Of a stretch of DNA of 7,995 bases, positions 1 to 7,005 are shown one piece after another. The stretch's first letter is position 1, and every line of letters begins with the position of its first letter. Both the position numbers and the translations under genes were made by a program. Source of the DNA: Clostridiaceae bacterium (lineage in GTDB: Bacteria > Bacillota > Clostridia > Oscillospirales > Acutalibacteraceae); contig CAJGDQ010000041.1 of NCBI GenBank assembly GCA_904502215.1, forward strand, positions 1 through 7,995. The letters are read 5' to 3'. A model generated the notes under the pieces. The model saw nothing but the letters and a program-made list of their open reading frames with translations, did not search any database and had not been told where the DNA came from.

Positions 1-1
1 C

Positions 2-427
2 CCGAATTACGGAACTGAATATGCCGAGCTTTCAATTCCTTCGGCAGAAATTAAAGCTCCTGTTTTCTTTGGAGATGGCGATAAACAACTCTCAAAGGGA
101 ATTGGTCATTACAACGGAAGCGGTTTCCCCGGTATGGGATCAACAATTCTTTTGTCTGGGCACAACAACACCTATCTTCACACCATTGACCGAGCACAGG
201 TTGGAGATAATATAACATTAACCACCTCCTATGGTGTTTATGTTTATAAGATAAACGAAATAAAGATTACCGATAGCGGTAATGTATCGGCAACCAGGAT
301 TTCGGCTGAAGAGGAAACTCTAGTGATTTATACTTGTTATCCTCTTTCAACCTTGGGTCTTACTTCGAAGAGGTATTTCGTTTATGCTGAATATGTTTCG
401 GGACCGGTAATATTAATAAATGAATAA
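2..427 (+). CDS. Sortase, class D-like (5'-truncated by window edge)
   Basis: Reading frame is open from the left edge to a TAA at 425-427, giving the last 141 residues of a sortase, a membrane-anchored cysteine transpeptidase that cleaves a sorting signal and attaches proteins to the cell wall. The catalytic triad is visible: His in the LSGHNNT motif (codon 161-163, residue 54 of the fragment), Cys in YTCYP (codon 335-337, residue 112), and Arg in SKRYF (codon 371-373, residue 124). The GIGHYNGS...FPGMGS block ahead of the His is typical of class D enzymes, as is the short strand ending after the Arg. The N-terminal membrane anchor and first beta strands lie outside the window. The gene overlaps the next one by 8 nt, so the two are probably co-translated. 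Sortase identity is near certain from the triad; the class and substrate are inferred. No LPxTG-type substrate is seen in the window. Confidence 0.93.
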   Translation, partial: PNYGTEYAELSIPSAEIKAPVFFGDGDKQLSKGIGHYNGSGFPGMGSTILLSGHNNTYLHTIDRAQVGDNITLTTSYGVYVYKINEIKITDSGNVSATRISAEEETLVIYTCYPLSTLGLTSKRYFVYAEYVSGPVILINE

Positions 428-1235
428 AGAATCAAAGTTTAAAGTTTTTATGAAATATTCGCTTGCCTTTTTTATGGCATTCTTTATCTTTTGCTCGGCA
501 ATATTTGCTATGATAGGTCTTTGTTCAACACCTGATTATGCTAAAATTTTGATAAAGAAGAGCGATTATGTTGAGTTATCTATAGAAGAAATTGAAGAGG
601 AGCTTGTTTCGGTTGCGATACCGGGAGGACTTCCTGAGGATTTCTTTAATTACGGAATAACCGATAAAACCTTTTATGATAATATGGAAAATTATATTGA
701 AAAGGTTTATAAAAACGAAAGGTTTTCTCCCGATGAATTAGCCTTTCGAGAGGAAATAAGTGAAAAGATTTATGCTTATACCGAAGAAAAGCTTTCGGTT
801 GTGAGCGATGATATCAAAGCTCAGCTTGATACCCTTGTTGATATTTGCTGTGAAAGATATATGCGATATGCAACTCCTAAATTTTTGCAATATATAGGCA
901 ACTATTTCGGAAGGATAACTATTCCTGCATTTTGCTTTTGTCTTTTTTGCATTTGTTTAGCGGCGGTTTCATATTTGTTTATAGGAAGATATGAAAAGAG
1001 TAAAAGAGTATATAGGGTTTCTTTTTTGTCATCCGCTCTTTTGATAGGTGCAGTTCCTGCATTTTTGCTTTTATTTGCAGGAATAAATAAGATAGGCATA
1101 ACCTCAAAATCGCTATATTCTTTTATTACTCTTTTTATTAAAACTCCGCTTTTTATAATGCTTATTTTAGCAATTGTTATTATTTTGGCGGTTGGTTTAG
1201 AAGTTATTATAAGTAAAAAGAAGTCGTTACGTTAG
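420..1235 (+). CDS. Four-helix membrane protein of unknown function, coupled to sortase
   Basis: This 271-residue protein is not recognised. Hydrophobicity by eye shows one N-terminal membrane segment (about residues 13-35), then a polar, acidic, helix-rich stretch (about 36-160), then three more segments (about 166-188, 201-222 and 243-264) and a basic KKKSLR tail. With the short basic N-terminus inside, the 125-residue polar domain would lie outside the membrane and the tail inside. The start ATG at 420 overlaps the end of the sortase gene by 8 nt and has only a weak Shine-Dalgarno (GGGA, about 16 nt upstream), consistent with translational coupling. The context suggests a partner or target of surface assembly by the sortase, but this is inference from position only. 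No lipobox, LPxTG signal or enzymatic motif was seen. The last codons double as the 5' arm of the downstream terminator. Confidence 0.85.
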   Translation: MNKESKFKVFMKYSLAFFMAFFIFCSAIFAMIGLCSTPDYAKILIKKSDYVELSIEEIEEELVSVAIPGGLPEDFFNYGITDKTFYDNMENYIEKVYKNERFSPDELAFREEISEKIYAYTEEKLSVVSDDIKAQLDTLVDICCERYMRYATPKFLQYIGNYFGRITIPAFCFCLFCICLAAVSYLFIGRYEKSKRVYRVSFLSSALLIGAVPAFLLLFAGINKIGITSKSLYSFITLFIKTPLFIMLILAIVIILAVGLEVIISKKKSLR

Positions 1236-1248
1236 TAACGGCTTTTTT
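1221..1248 (+). terminator. Intrinsic terminator overlapping the end of the membrane protein gene
   Basis: GTCGTTAC (1223-1230) pairs with GTAACGGC (1235-1242), an 8-bp stem with one G-T wobble and a 4-nt loop, GTTA. It is followed by six T (1243-1248); two A at 1221-1222 can extend the stem into the T tract. The stop codon TAG (1233-1235) spans the loop and the first base of the 3' arm, so the 5' arm is coding sequence. It closes the sortase/membrane protein unit. Confidence 0.85.
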
Positions 1249-1249
1249 A

Positions 1250-1278
1250 TTGCAAAAAGTAAATAAATATGGTATTAT
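1250..1278 (+). promoter_or_regulatory. Sigma-A-type promoter of the flavoprotein operon
   Basis: A -35 box TTGCAA (1250-1255) and a -10 box TATTAT (1273-1278) are separated by exactly 17 nt. Transcription would begin near 1284-1287, leaving a leader of under 20 nt before the ATG at 1303. The -35 box abuts the T tract of the preceding terminator. Confidence 0.75.
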
Positions 1279-1302
1279 GGGTTGGAAAGGAAGTGGAGAG
1301 AA

Positions 1303-2535
1303 ATGGTAACGGATGTTATAATTATCGGCGGTGGCGCGGCAGGTCTTTGTGCGGCAGTTCACCTAAAACAAAAAAATCCTAACATTTCTATCAGGGTTAT
1401 GGAAGCAATGCCAAGAGTTGGCAAAAAGCTTTTGGTAACAGGTAACGGCCGATGCAATATAACAAATAAGGACAATTCTCTTTCCAACTTTCATGGCGAA
1501 AATATAGGCTTTGCCCGTTTTGCTCTTGAAAAATACGGCGTTGATACAACCTATGAGTTTTTTGAAAATATAGGTGTTCCTTTTGTTTTCGAGGAGAATA
1601 AGGGTTATCCTGCTTCTTTGCAGGCTTCTTCGGTTGTTGATGCATTGCGCTTTTCGGCTGAAAATTTAGGTGTTATAATCCATACCGAAGCCAAGGTTAC
1701 TAATATTCAAATTCAAAGAGGTAAATATAAGGTTTCAACTAATACAATGAGCTTCCTTGCGGAGAATGTTGTTATAGCCTGCGGTCTGCTCTCGGGCGGC
1801 GATAGGCTTGGTAGTGACGGCAGTATGCTCGAATTACTTAAAAAAGCAGGTTTTAAGGCTATTAAAACCTCGCCTGCAATAGTTCAGCTAAAAACCGAAA
1901 CCGATATTGTTAAGCAGTTAAAGGGGATTAAGGTTGATGCAACCGTTTCTTTGTTTGTTGGCAATAGGGCTTGCCGAAAAGAATTTGGCGAGGTGCTTTT
2001 TTGCGATTACGGTCTTTCAGGACCTCCTGTTATGCAGGTTTCTCGTGAAGTTTCTAGAACAAAAGAGCAAGCTTTGATATCTTTAGATTTAATGCCTGAT
2101 ACCGATTTTTCTATTCTTTTAAATTCTTTGATTAAAAGGCGCTCTAATTTAGGTTATAGGGCATTAGAAGAGTTTTTAACAGGAATGCTCAATAAACGTT
2201 TGGGTCAGGTTATAGTGAAATCCATAGGGCTCAAGCTTAATGAAAAGGCTGAAAACTTAACCGATAAAAACCTTGAGGAAATAGCAAAGCTTATTAAAGA
2301 TTTTAGGTTTAAGGTTATAGGAACAACAGGATATACCAACTCTCAGGTTACCGCAGGCGGCCTTGATACAACTCAGTTTAATGAAAAAACTATGGAAGCT
2401 AAGAGCAATAAGGGACTTTATGCGATAGGTGAGATTCTTGATATCGATGGAGATTGCGGCGGCTTCAATCTTATGTGGGCATGGGCCAGCGCTATTTGTG
2501 CTGCTGAATCAATTTTAAGAGGCTATAAGAAATGA
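1303..2535 (+). CDS. BaiN/HI0933-family NAD(P)/FAD-dependent oxidoreductase
   Basis: The 410-residue product is a cytosolic flavoprotein of the HI0933/YhiN/BaiN family (TIGR00275-type), of usual length. The dinucleotide-binding motif GGGAAG is at residues 9-14 and an acidic residue (E34) ends the second strand. The family signature GKKLLVTGNGRCNITN is at 40-55. A C-terminal FAD-contacting block (GLYAIGE, then DGDCGGFNL) lies at about 371-390. Some relatives are named for bile-acid reduction (BaiN), but most have no proven substrate, so no reaction is assigned. The ATG at 1303 is preferred over an in-frame TTG at 1282: the predicted transcription start falls after 1282, GGAG (1295-1298) and AGGAAG lie just upstream of the ATG, and the protein begins two residues ahead of the first beta strand, as in relatives. 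It overlaps the next gene by 4 nt (ATGA). Confidence 0.93.
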   Translation: MVTDVIIIGGGAAGLCAAVHLKQKNPNISIRVMEAMPRVGKKLLVTGNGRCNITNKDNSLSNFHGENIGFARFALEKYGVDTTYEFFENIGVPFVFEENKGYPASLQASSVVDALRFSAENLGVIIHTEAKVTNIQIQRGKYKVSTNTMSFLAENVVIACGLLSGGDRLGSDGSMLELLKKAGFKAIKTSPAIVQLKTETDIVKQLKGIKVDATVSLFVGNRACRKEFGEVLFCDYGLSGPPVMQVSREVSRTKEQALISLDLMPDTDFSILLNSLIKRRSNLGYRALEEFLTGMLNKRLGQVIVKSIGLKLNEKAENLTDKNLEEIAKLIKDFRFKVIGTTGYTNSQVTAGGLDTTQFNEKTMEAKSNKGLYAIGEILDIDGDCGGFNLMWAWASAICAAESILRGYKK

Positions 2536-4094
2536 TACTTTTAAATAATGTTAATTTGCCGCTTAATACAGACTTTTCCGATTTAGTCCCCATTGCTTCA
2601 AGGGAACTAAAAGCTCCAATTACTAATATAAAGAGTGCAAAGCTTTATAGAAAATCGGTTGATGCAAGAAAAAAGAATGATGTTCATTTTTGCTGTTCCT
2701 TAATTATAGAGGTTTTATCTAACGAGGAAAAAATAATAGCAAAATGCAAAAATGCTCAAAAATATGAATATAAGCCATATATTTTTAAAAAGGCTAAAAA
2801 AACCTTTAAAAATAGACCTGTTATTGCCGGTTTTGGACCGGCAGGTATGTTTGCGGCATTAACCCTTGCAAGAGCGGGGCTTAAACCTTTAGTGCTTGAA
2901 AGAGGCTCGGATGTTGATAAAAGAAAACAGGCGGTTGAAGCCTTTTTTAATGGCGAGCCTTTAGACCTTAAAACCAATGTTCAGTTTGGCGAAGGGGGAG
3001 CCGGCACCTTTTCGGACGGCAAACTTAATACGGGTATTAAAAATCCCCGTTCCCGTGCGGTTTTGGAAATATTTAATAGATATGGCGCACCTGATAAAAT
3101 TTTAACCGATGCCAAGCCACATATCGGAACCGATATATTGGTTAATGTTGTTAAAAGCATAAGAGAAGAAATTATCTCTCTTGGTGGAGAAATCAGGTTT
3201 GAAACAAAGCTTGATGAAATTAAAATAGAAAACGGGAAAATAGCTTCGATTATTGCAAATGATGAGGAAATTAAATGCGATAAACTTATAATCGCAACAG
3301 GACATTCGGCAAGGGATACTTTTAAAATGCTTCATGATAAGGGACTTTCTATGGCTCAAAAGCCATTTGCAATGGGAGTTAGAATTGAGCATTTGCAAAG
3401 CGATATCAATAAAGCGCTATATGGTGAATTTTGCAATAATGAAAATCTTGGCGCTGCTGATTATAAGTTGGCGGTTCATCTTGAAAATGGCAGAGGAGTT
3501 TATACCTTTTGTATGTGTCCCGGGGGCGAGGTTATTAACGCTTCAAGTGAGGAAAATGCTATTGCCGTTAACGGAATGAGCCAAAGCCGAAGAGATGGAG
3601 ATAACGCTAATAGTGCAGTTTTAGTTAATGTTAACCCTGAGGATTTCGGAAGCGATGATGTTTTAGCAGGCCTTGAAATGCAAAGGAAAATAGAGCAAAA
3701 GGCTTTTTCTATTGCAAATGGCGCTGTTCCTGTAACCACGGTTGGCGAGTTTGTTTTTGGCGAAAAATTTGAAATTGGCAAGGTTAAACCAACCGTTAAA
3801 CCAAAGTTTGCTTATGCTGATTTCAATGAGATTTTCCCATCGTTTATAACCGAAAGCTTAAAGGAAGGAATAAAGCTTTTTGATAGGAAAATCAAGGGTT
3901 TTGCCGATAGCTCATCGGTTTTAACCGCTCCAGAAACTCGTTCCTCTTCACCTGTTAGAGTGCTTAGAAATGAAAAGTTTGAAAGCCTTTCGGCAAGGGG
4001 TATTTATCCTTGCGGAGAGGGTGCAGGATATGCCGGAGGTATTGTTTCGGCTGCGGTTGATGGAATTATGGTTGCCGAGGCTATTATAGGTTAA
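2532..4094 (+). CDS. COG2509-like FAD-dependent dehydrogenase
   Basis: This 520-residue protein matches the uncharacterised FAD-dependent dehydrogenase family COG2509 in length and layout. An N-terminal domain of about 90 residues precedes the Rossmann fold. The FAD motif AGFGPAGMFAA has its glycines at residues 100, 102 and 105, and E123 ends the second strand. The family hallmark QFGEGGAGTFSDGKLNTG follows at about 151-168. A C-terminal CGEGAGYAGGIVSAAVDG block (about 494-511) closes the FAD site. The start ATG overlaps the stop of the upstream flavoprotein (ATGA), with AAGAGG at 2517-2522 nine nt upstream, so the pair is translationally coupled. Neither enzyme has a signal peptide, which places both in the cytosol. 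The shared operon suggests related redox jobs, but the substrate is unknown. It ends 11 nt inside a convergent gene on the other strand. Confidence 0.93.
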   Translation: MILLNNVNLPLNTDFSDLVPIASRELKAPITNIKSAKLYRKSVDARKKNDVHFCCSLIIEVLSNEEKIIAKCKNAQKYEYKPYIFKKAKKTFKNRPVIAGFGPAGMFAALTLARAGLKPLVLERGSDVDKRKQAVEAFFNGEPLDLKTNVQFGEGGAGTFSDGKLNTGIKNPRSRAVLEIFNRYGAPDKILTDAKPHIGTDILVNVVKSIREEIISLGGEIRFETKLDEIKIENGKIASIIANDEEIKCDKLIIATGHSARDTFKMLHDKGLSMAQKPFAMGVRIEHLQSDINKALYGEFCNNENLGAADYKLAVHLENGRGVYTFCMCPGGEVINASSEENAIAVNGMSQSRRDGDNANSAVLVNVNPEDFGSDDVLAGLEMQRKIEQKAFSIANGAVPVTTVGEFVFGEKFEIGKVKPTVKPKFAYADFNEIFPSFITESLKEGIKLFDRKIKGFADSSSVLTAPETRSSSPVRVLRNEKFESLSARGIYPCGEGAGYAGGIVSAAVDGIMVAEAIIG

Positions 4095-4638
4095 GAAAAA
4101 TATTAACTAATGAGAATGGGTTATCGAGAGATACCCATTCTTTTTTTATAGGGTTCGCTTTTTTATCGGTTTTATCGGAGGGAATTATAATGATTATTTT
4201 CTTATTATGATAAAAATAAGTTCCGCCAAGGGCTAATACTAGTTTCTTAAAATCATTTGAGTTTATATCTAAAGCTGAAATCATAATTTTGGATTTATGG
4301 TTTTTTATTTCAATGCTTTTTGAAGCCTTTATGAGCTTTAAAAATAAAATCGCTAGAAGCTTTTTATTTATTAAAAAGTTGGAATAAATATCTGTTTTTA
4401 AATATGGGTTTTTGTTTTGAGATAATAACAGGGGAAGGGAGGAGCAAAGTAGAGAAAAGGAGAGTTCTTTTATATGAACAGGCTCCTTAAAATCTTTATA
4501 AAATAAAGCCTCCGCTATATTTATTTTTTCTAAATTTTTCAAGTTATTTTCGGTTATTCCGTTTTTTAAAATATCATTTTGAATGGTTATTCTTAAGGCG
4601 GCTAAAAATCGCTCGAATTTATTGGGTAAAAATATCAA
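4084..4638 (-). CDS. Hypothetical protein, possible degenerate HATPase-like domain
   Basis: This 184-residue, Lys/Ile/Asn/Leu-rich protein is not recognised with confidence. It is probably a real gene: its TTG start (4638-4636) sits 6 nt after a strong Shine-Dalgarno, GGAAAGGAG (minus strand of 4645-4653), and it stays open for 184 codons. By eye, an N-terminal helical half is followed by INKKLLAILFLKLIKASKS (about residues 90-108) and then LALGGTYFYHNKKIIIIIP (about 135-153). These resemble in order the N-box helix and the final GGT...ITIP strand of sensor-kinase ATPase domains. The N-box asparagines are replaced (KLIKAS rather than NLxxNA) and no DxGxG box is present, so it would not be expected to bind ATP. 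No membrane segment is evident. It converges on the COG2509 gene, overlaps it by 11 nt, and is divergent from gap. Function is unknown; the HATPase comparison is tentative. Confidence 0.72.
   Translation of the reverse strand: MIFLPNKFERFLAALRITIQNDILKNGITENNLKNLEKINIAEALFYKDFKEPVHIKELSFSLLCSSLPLLLSQNKNPYLKTDIYSNFLINKKLLAILFLKLIKASKSIEIKNHKSKIMISALDINSNDFKKLVLALGGTYFYHNKKIIIIIPSDKTDKKANPIKKEWVSLDNPFSLVNIFLNL
4113..4147 (+). terminator. Intrinsic terminator of the flavoprotein operon
   Basis: AGAATGGG (4113-4120) and TATC (4122-4125) pair with GATACCCATTCT (4130-4141), giving a 12-bp stem with one bulged T. It is capped by GAGA, a GNRA tetraloop, and followed by seven T (4141-4147). The hairpin lies inside the 3' end of the convergent gene on the minus strand, but on that strand it is not followed by a T tract, so it should act only on plus-strand transcription. 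Confidence 0.88.
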
Positions 4639-4644
4639 AATTTG

Positions 4645-4653
4645 CTCCTTTCC
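4645..4653 (-). promoter_or_regulatory. Shine-Dalgarno that fixes the TTG start at 4638
   Basis: The minus strand reads GGAAAGGAG, complementary to the 16S 3' end, then a 6-nt gap to TTG. No ATG lies at a comparable distance, so the TTG start is the supported one. A clear promoter for this gene was not found in the AT-rich DNA to its right. Confidence 0.75.
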
Positions 4654-4715
4654 AGTAGTGAAAATTCACCAAAACGGATAATTTTTAAAAAAATTGTTAA
4701 AAATTAAACAAACAC

Positions 4716-4744
4716 TTGCAAAATGCAACAAAATAGGGTAAAAT
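4716..4744 (+). promoter_or_regulatory. Promoter of gap
   Basis: A -35 box TTGCAA (4716-4721) and a -10 box TAAAAT (4739-4744) are separated by exactly 17 nt. Upstream, 4679-4712 is a run of A and T tracts resembling an UP element, fitting a highly expressed glycolytic gene. A small inverted repeat, TTGCA-AAA-TGCAA (4716-4728), covers the -35 box and could be an operator. Confidence 0.78.
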
Positions 4745-4760
4745 ATATTCAAAGAAATTT

Positions 4761-4766
4761 AGGAGG
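4761..4766 (+). promoter_or_regulatory. Consensus ribosome binding site of gap
   Basis: A perfect AGGAGG lies 9 nt upstream of the ATG at 4776. It is the strongest ribosome binding site in the window. Confidence 0.85.
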
Positions 4767-4775
4767 TTTTTTCCA

Positions 4776-5786
4776 ATGGTTAAAGTTGCTATTAACGGTT
4801 TTGGTCGTATCGGCCGTCTTGCTTTCCGTCAAATGTTTGGCGCAGAGGGTTATGAGATTGTTGCTATTAATGACCTTACCAGCCCCAAAATGCTTGCTCA
4901 CTTGCTTAAATACGATTCTGCTCAGGGTAGATATGCTCTTGCTGATACCGTAGTTGCTGGTGAAGATAGCATCACTGTTGATGGTAAAACCATCAAAATT
5001 TATGCTGAGAAAGACGCTAAGGACCTTCCTTGGGGTGAAATCGGTGTTGACGTTGTTCTTGAGTGCACCGGCTTCTACTGCTCTAAAGAAAAGTCTCAGG
5101 CTCATATCGATGCAGGCGCTAAGAAGGTTGTTATTTCTGCTCCCGCAGGTTCCGACCTTAAGACTGTTGTTTACAGCGTAAACGAGGATACTCTTACCGC
5201 TGAGGACACTATCATTTCTGCTGCTTCCTGCACCACTAACTGCTTAGCTCCTATGGCTGATACTCTTAACAAGTATGCTCCCATTCAGAGCGGTATTATG
5301 ACCACTGTTCACGCTTGGACAGGCGACCAAATGGTTCTTGATGGTCCTCACAGAAAGGGCGACCTTCGTCGTGCACGTGCTGCTGCTTGCAACATCGTTC
5401 CTAACTCAACAGGTGCTGCTAAGGCTATCGGCCTTGTAATTCCTGAGCTCAACGGCAAGCTTATCGGTTCTGCTCAGCGTGTTCCTGTTCCGACCGGTTC
5501 AACCACCATCCTCGTTGCTGTTGTTAAGGGCAAGGATGTTACTAAGGAAGGCATCAACGCTGCTATGAAGGCTGCTTCATCTGCTTCCTTCGGTTACACC
5601 GAGGAAGAGCTCGTTTCTTCTGATATTATCGGTATTACCTATGGTTCTTTGTTCGATGCAACTCAGACTATGGTTACTAAGATTGATGACGATACTTATC
5701 AGGTTCAGGTTGTTTCTTGGTATGATAACGAGAACAGCTACACCAGCCAGATGGTTCGCACTATTAAGTATTTCGCTGAAATCTAA
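4776..5786 (+). CDS. gap: Glyceraldehyde-3-phosphate dehydrogenase, type I (NAD-dependent)
   Basis: This cytosolic glycolytic enzyme oxidises and phosphorylates glyceraldehyde 3-phosphate to 1,3-bisphosphoglycerate with NAD. The 336-residue length is standard. The N-terminal Rossmann motif NGFGRIG has glycines at residues 8, 10 and 13. D33, in the INDL segment after the second strand, indicates preference for NAD over NADP. The catalytic signature SCTTNCLAP gives Cys152 (codon 5229-5231), and His179 in TVHAW is the general base. The PNSTGAAKAIG phosphate-binding stretch and the C-terminal WYDNENSYTSQMVRT motif are intact. The gene stands alone between its own promoter and a strong terminator, not in a pgk-tpi operon. 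Its codons are visibly biased (GCT, CTT and GGT enriched) compared with its neighbours, as expected for a highly expressed gene. Identification is secure. Confidence 0.98.
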   Translation: MVKVAINGFGRIGRLAFRQMFGAEGYEIVAINDLTSPKMLAHLLKYDSAQGRYALADTVVAGEDSITVDGKTIKIYAEKDAKDLPWGEIGVDVVLECTGFYCSKEKSQAHIDAGAKKVVISAPAGSDLKTVVYSVNEDTLTAEDTIISAASCTTNCLAPMADTLNKYAPIQSGIMTTVHAWTGDQMVLDGPHRKGDLRRARAAACNIVPNSTGAAKAIGLVIPELNGKLIGSAQRVPVPTGSTTILVAVVKGKDVTKEGINAAMKAASSASFGYTEEELVSSDIIGITYGSLFDATQTMVTKIDDDTYQVQVVSWYDNENSYTSQMVRTIKYFAEI

Positions 5787-5791
5787 TAATA

Positions 5792-5839
5792 TTAAAATAA
5801 AAAAATGCTGTCCTTTCGGACAGCATTTTTTTATTTTAA
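5792..5839. terminator. Long bidirectional terminator between gap and the aminotransferase gene
   Basis: A perfect inverted repeat has 22-bp arms (5792-5813 and 5818-5839) around the loop TTTC. The GC-rich core GCTGTCC/GGACAGC is flanked by seven A on the left and seven T on the right, so each strand shows a hairpin followed by a T tract. It can end gap transcription rightward and the regulator/aminotransferase operon leftward. The stop codon of the aminotransferase (5836-5838, minus) lies inside the right arm. Confidence 0.93.
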
Positions 5840-7005
5840 ATTTCTTTTAAAAATTCTTCTATTCGTTTAAGGGCTTCAGTTATATGCTCAACCGAATAAC
5901 AATAGGAAGCTCTTATAAAGCCTTCACCGCTTTCTCCAAAAGCAGTTCCCGGAACAACGGCAACCTTTTTGGAAGCCAAAAGTTTTTCGCAAAATTCTTC
6001 GCTGGTCATACCTGTTGACTGAATTGAGGGGAAGGCATAAAAAGCACCCTTTGGCTCACGGCAGGTAAGACCTATTTTGTTAAAGCCTTTAACCATCATT
6101 CTACGGCGCATATTATACTCTTTAAGCATATAGGCAACATCTTCATCGCAATTTCTTAAAGCCTCAACAGCAGCGTGCTGAGAGGTTGTTGGAGCGCACA
6201 TAATAGCGTATTGATGGATTTTTATGAGTTGCTTTATAATCTCTTTAGGTCCGCAAGCAAAACCTAATCTCCATCCTGTCATCGAAAAGGCTTTTGAGAA
6301 ACCGTTAATTGTTATGGTTCTTTCCTTCATTCCGTCAACCGAAGCCACGGGACAATGAGGTTTGCCGGAAAAAGTGAGCTCGGAATAGATTTCATCAGAT
6401 AAAACCATTATGTTGGTATCCTTTAAAACCTCAGCCAAAGCTTCAATATCCTCTCTTTCCATTATAGCGCCTGTTGGGTTGCAAGGATAGGGGAGGATTA
6501 AAACCTTAGTGCGCTCACTAATGGCATTTTTAAGCTCCTCAGGGGTTACCTTAAAATCGTTTTCAGCCTTGGTGTTAATAATAACAGGAACACCGCCTGC
6601 AAGACGGGTTATTGGTTCATAGCAAACATAACTCGGCTGAGGAATAATAACCTCATCGCCATTAGACACGATAGCCCTGATAGCAGCATCAATAGCCTCG
6701 CTTCCGCCAACAGTTACAAGTATTTCATCCTTTGGGGAATAAGTAAGGGAATATTTACGCTCCATATAAAGAGAAATTTCTTTAATGAGTTTATCGTAAC
6801 CCTTGTTAGAGGTGTATTTCGTTTTGCCTCTCTCAAGAGAGTTAATTCCTGCTTTTCTGATTTGCCAAGGGGTTTGGAAATCAGGCTCGCCAACTCCAAG
6901 CGAAATAACATCATCCATTGTTGCAGCAATATCGAAAAACTTTCTTATTCCCGAAGGTTTAATATCGGTAACCGTTTTGTTTAAAACCTTGGAATAATCT
7001 ATCAT
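5836..7005 (-). CDS. PLP-dependent class I/II aminotransferase
   Basis: The 389-residue protein is a fold-type I aminotransferase that moves amino groups between an amino acid and a 2-oxo acid in the cytosol. Visible motifs are the GGSEA phosphate-binding turn (100-104), YPCNPTG with the cofactor-contacting Asn (N176), LSDEIYS with D204 and Y207, and the PLP lysine K238 in NGFSKAFSMTGWRLG. The substrate-carboxylate Arg is at about 365 in GFIRASY. Substrate cannot be read from sequence: aspartate/aromatic, alanine and N-acetyl-diaminopimelate enzymes share these features. The ATG at 7005 overlaps the regulator's stop by 4 nt (ATGA), indicating translational coupling. A TTG two codons earlier (7011-7009) lies 5 nt after AGGGGG and is a possible alternative start. 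Being in a T-box-controlled operon with an Lrp-type regulator points to an amino-acid metabolic role. Confidence 0.95.
   Translation of the reverse strand: MIDYSKVLNKTVTDIKPSGIRKFFDIAATMDDVISLGVGEPDFQTPWQIRKAGINSLERGKTKYTSNKGYDKLIKEISLYMERKYSLTYSPKDEILVTVGGSEAIDAAIRAIVSNGDEVIIPQPSYVCYEPITRLAGGVPVIINTKAENDFKVTPEELKNAISERTKVLILPYPCNPTGAIMEREDIEALAEVLKDTNIMVLSDEIYSELTFSGKPHCPVASVDGMKERTITINGFSKAFSMTGWRLGFACGPKEIIKQLIKIHQYAIMCAPTTSQHAAVEALRNCDEDVAYMLKEYNMRRRMMVKGFNKIGLTCREPKGAFYAFPSIQSTGMTSEEFCEKLLASKKVAVVPGTAFGESGEGFIRASYCYSVEHITEALKRIEEFLKEI

Noticed and set aside
21..215. Small plus-strand open frame overlapping the sortase
   Set aside because: The frame from position 2 carries all three sortase catalytic residues; this one is an out-of-frame shadow with no family features.
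1282..1302. In-frame TTG start extending the BaiN-like protein by seven residues
   Set aside because: It lies at or before the predicted transcription start of the promoter at 1250-1278, and the ATG at 1303 has suitable Shine-Dalgarno sequence and places the FAD motif as in relatives.
3102..3398. Antisense open frame of 98 codons inside the COG2509 gene
   Set aside because: It has no recognisable motifs or supporting ribosome binding site and lies wholly within a well-identified gene.
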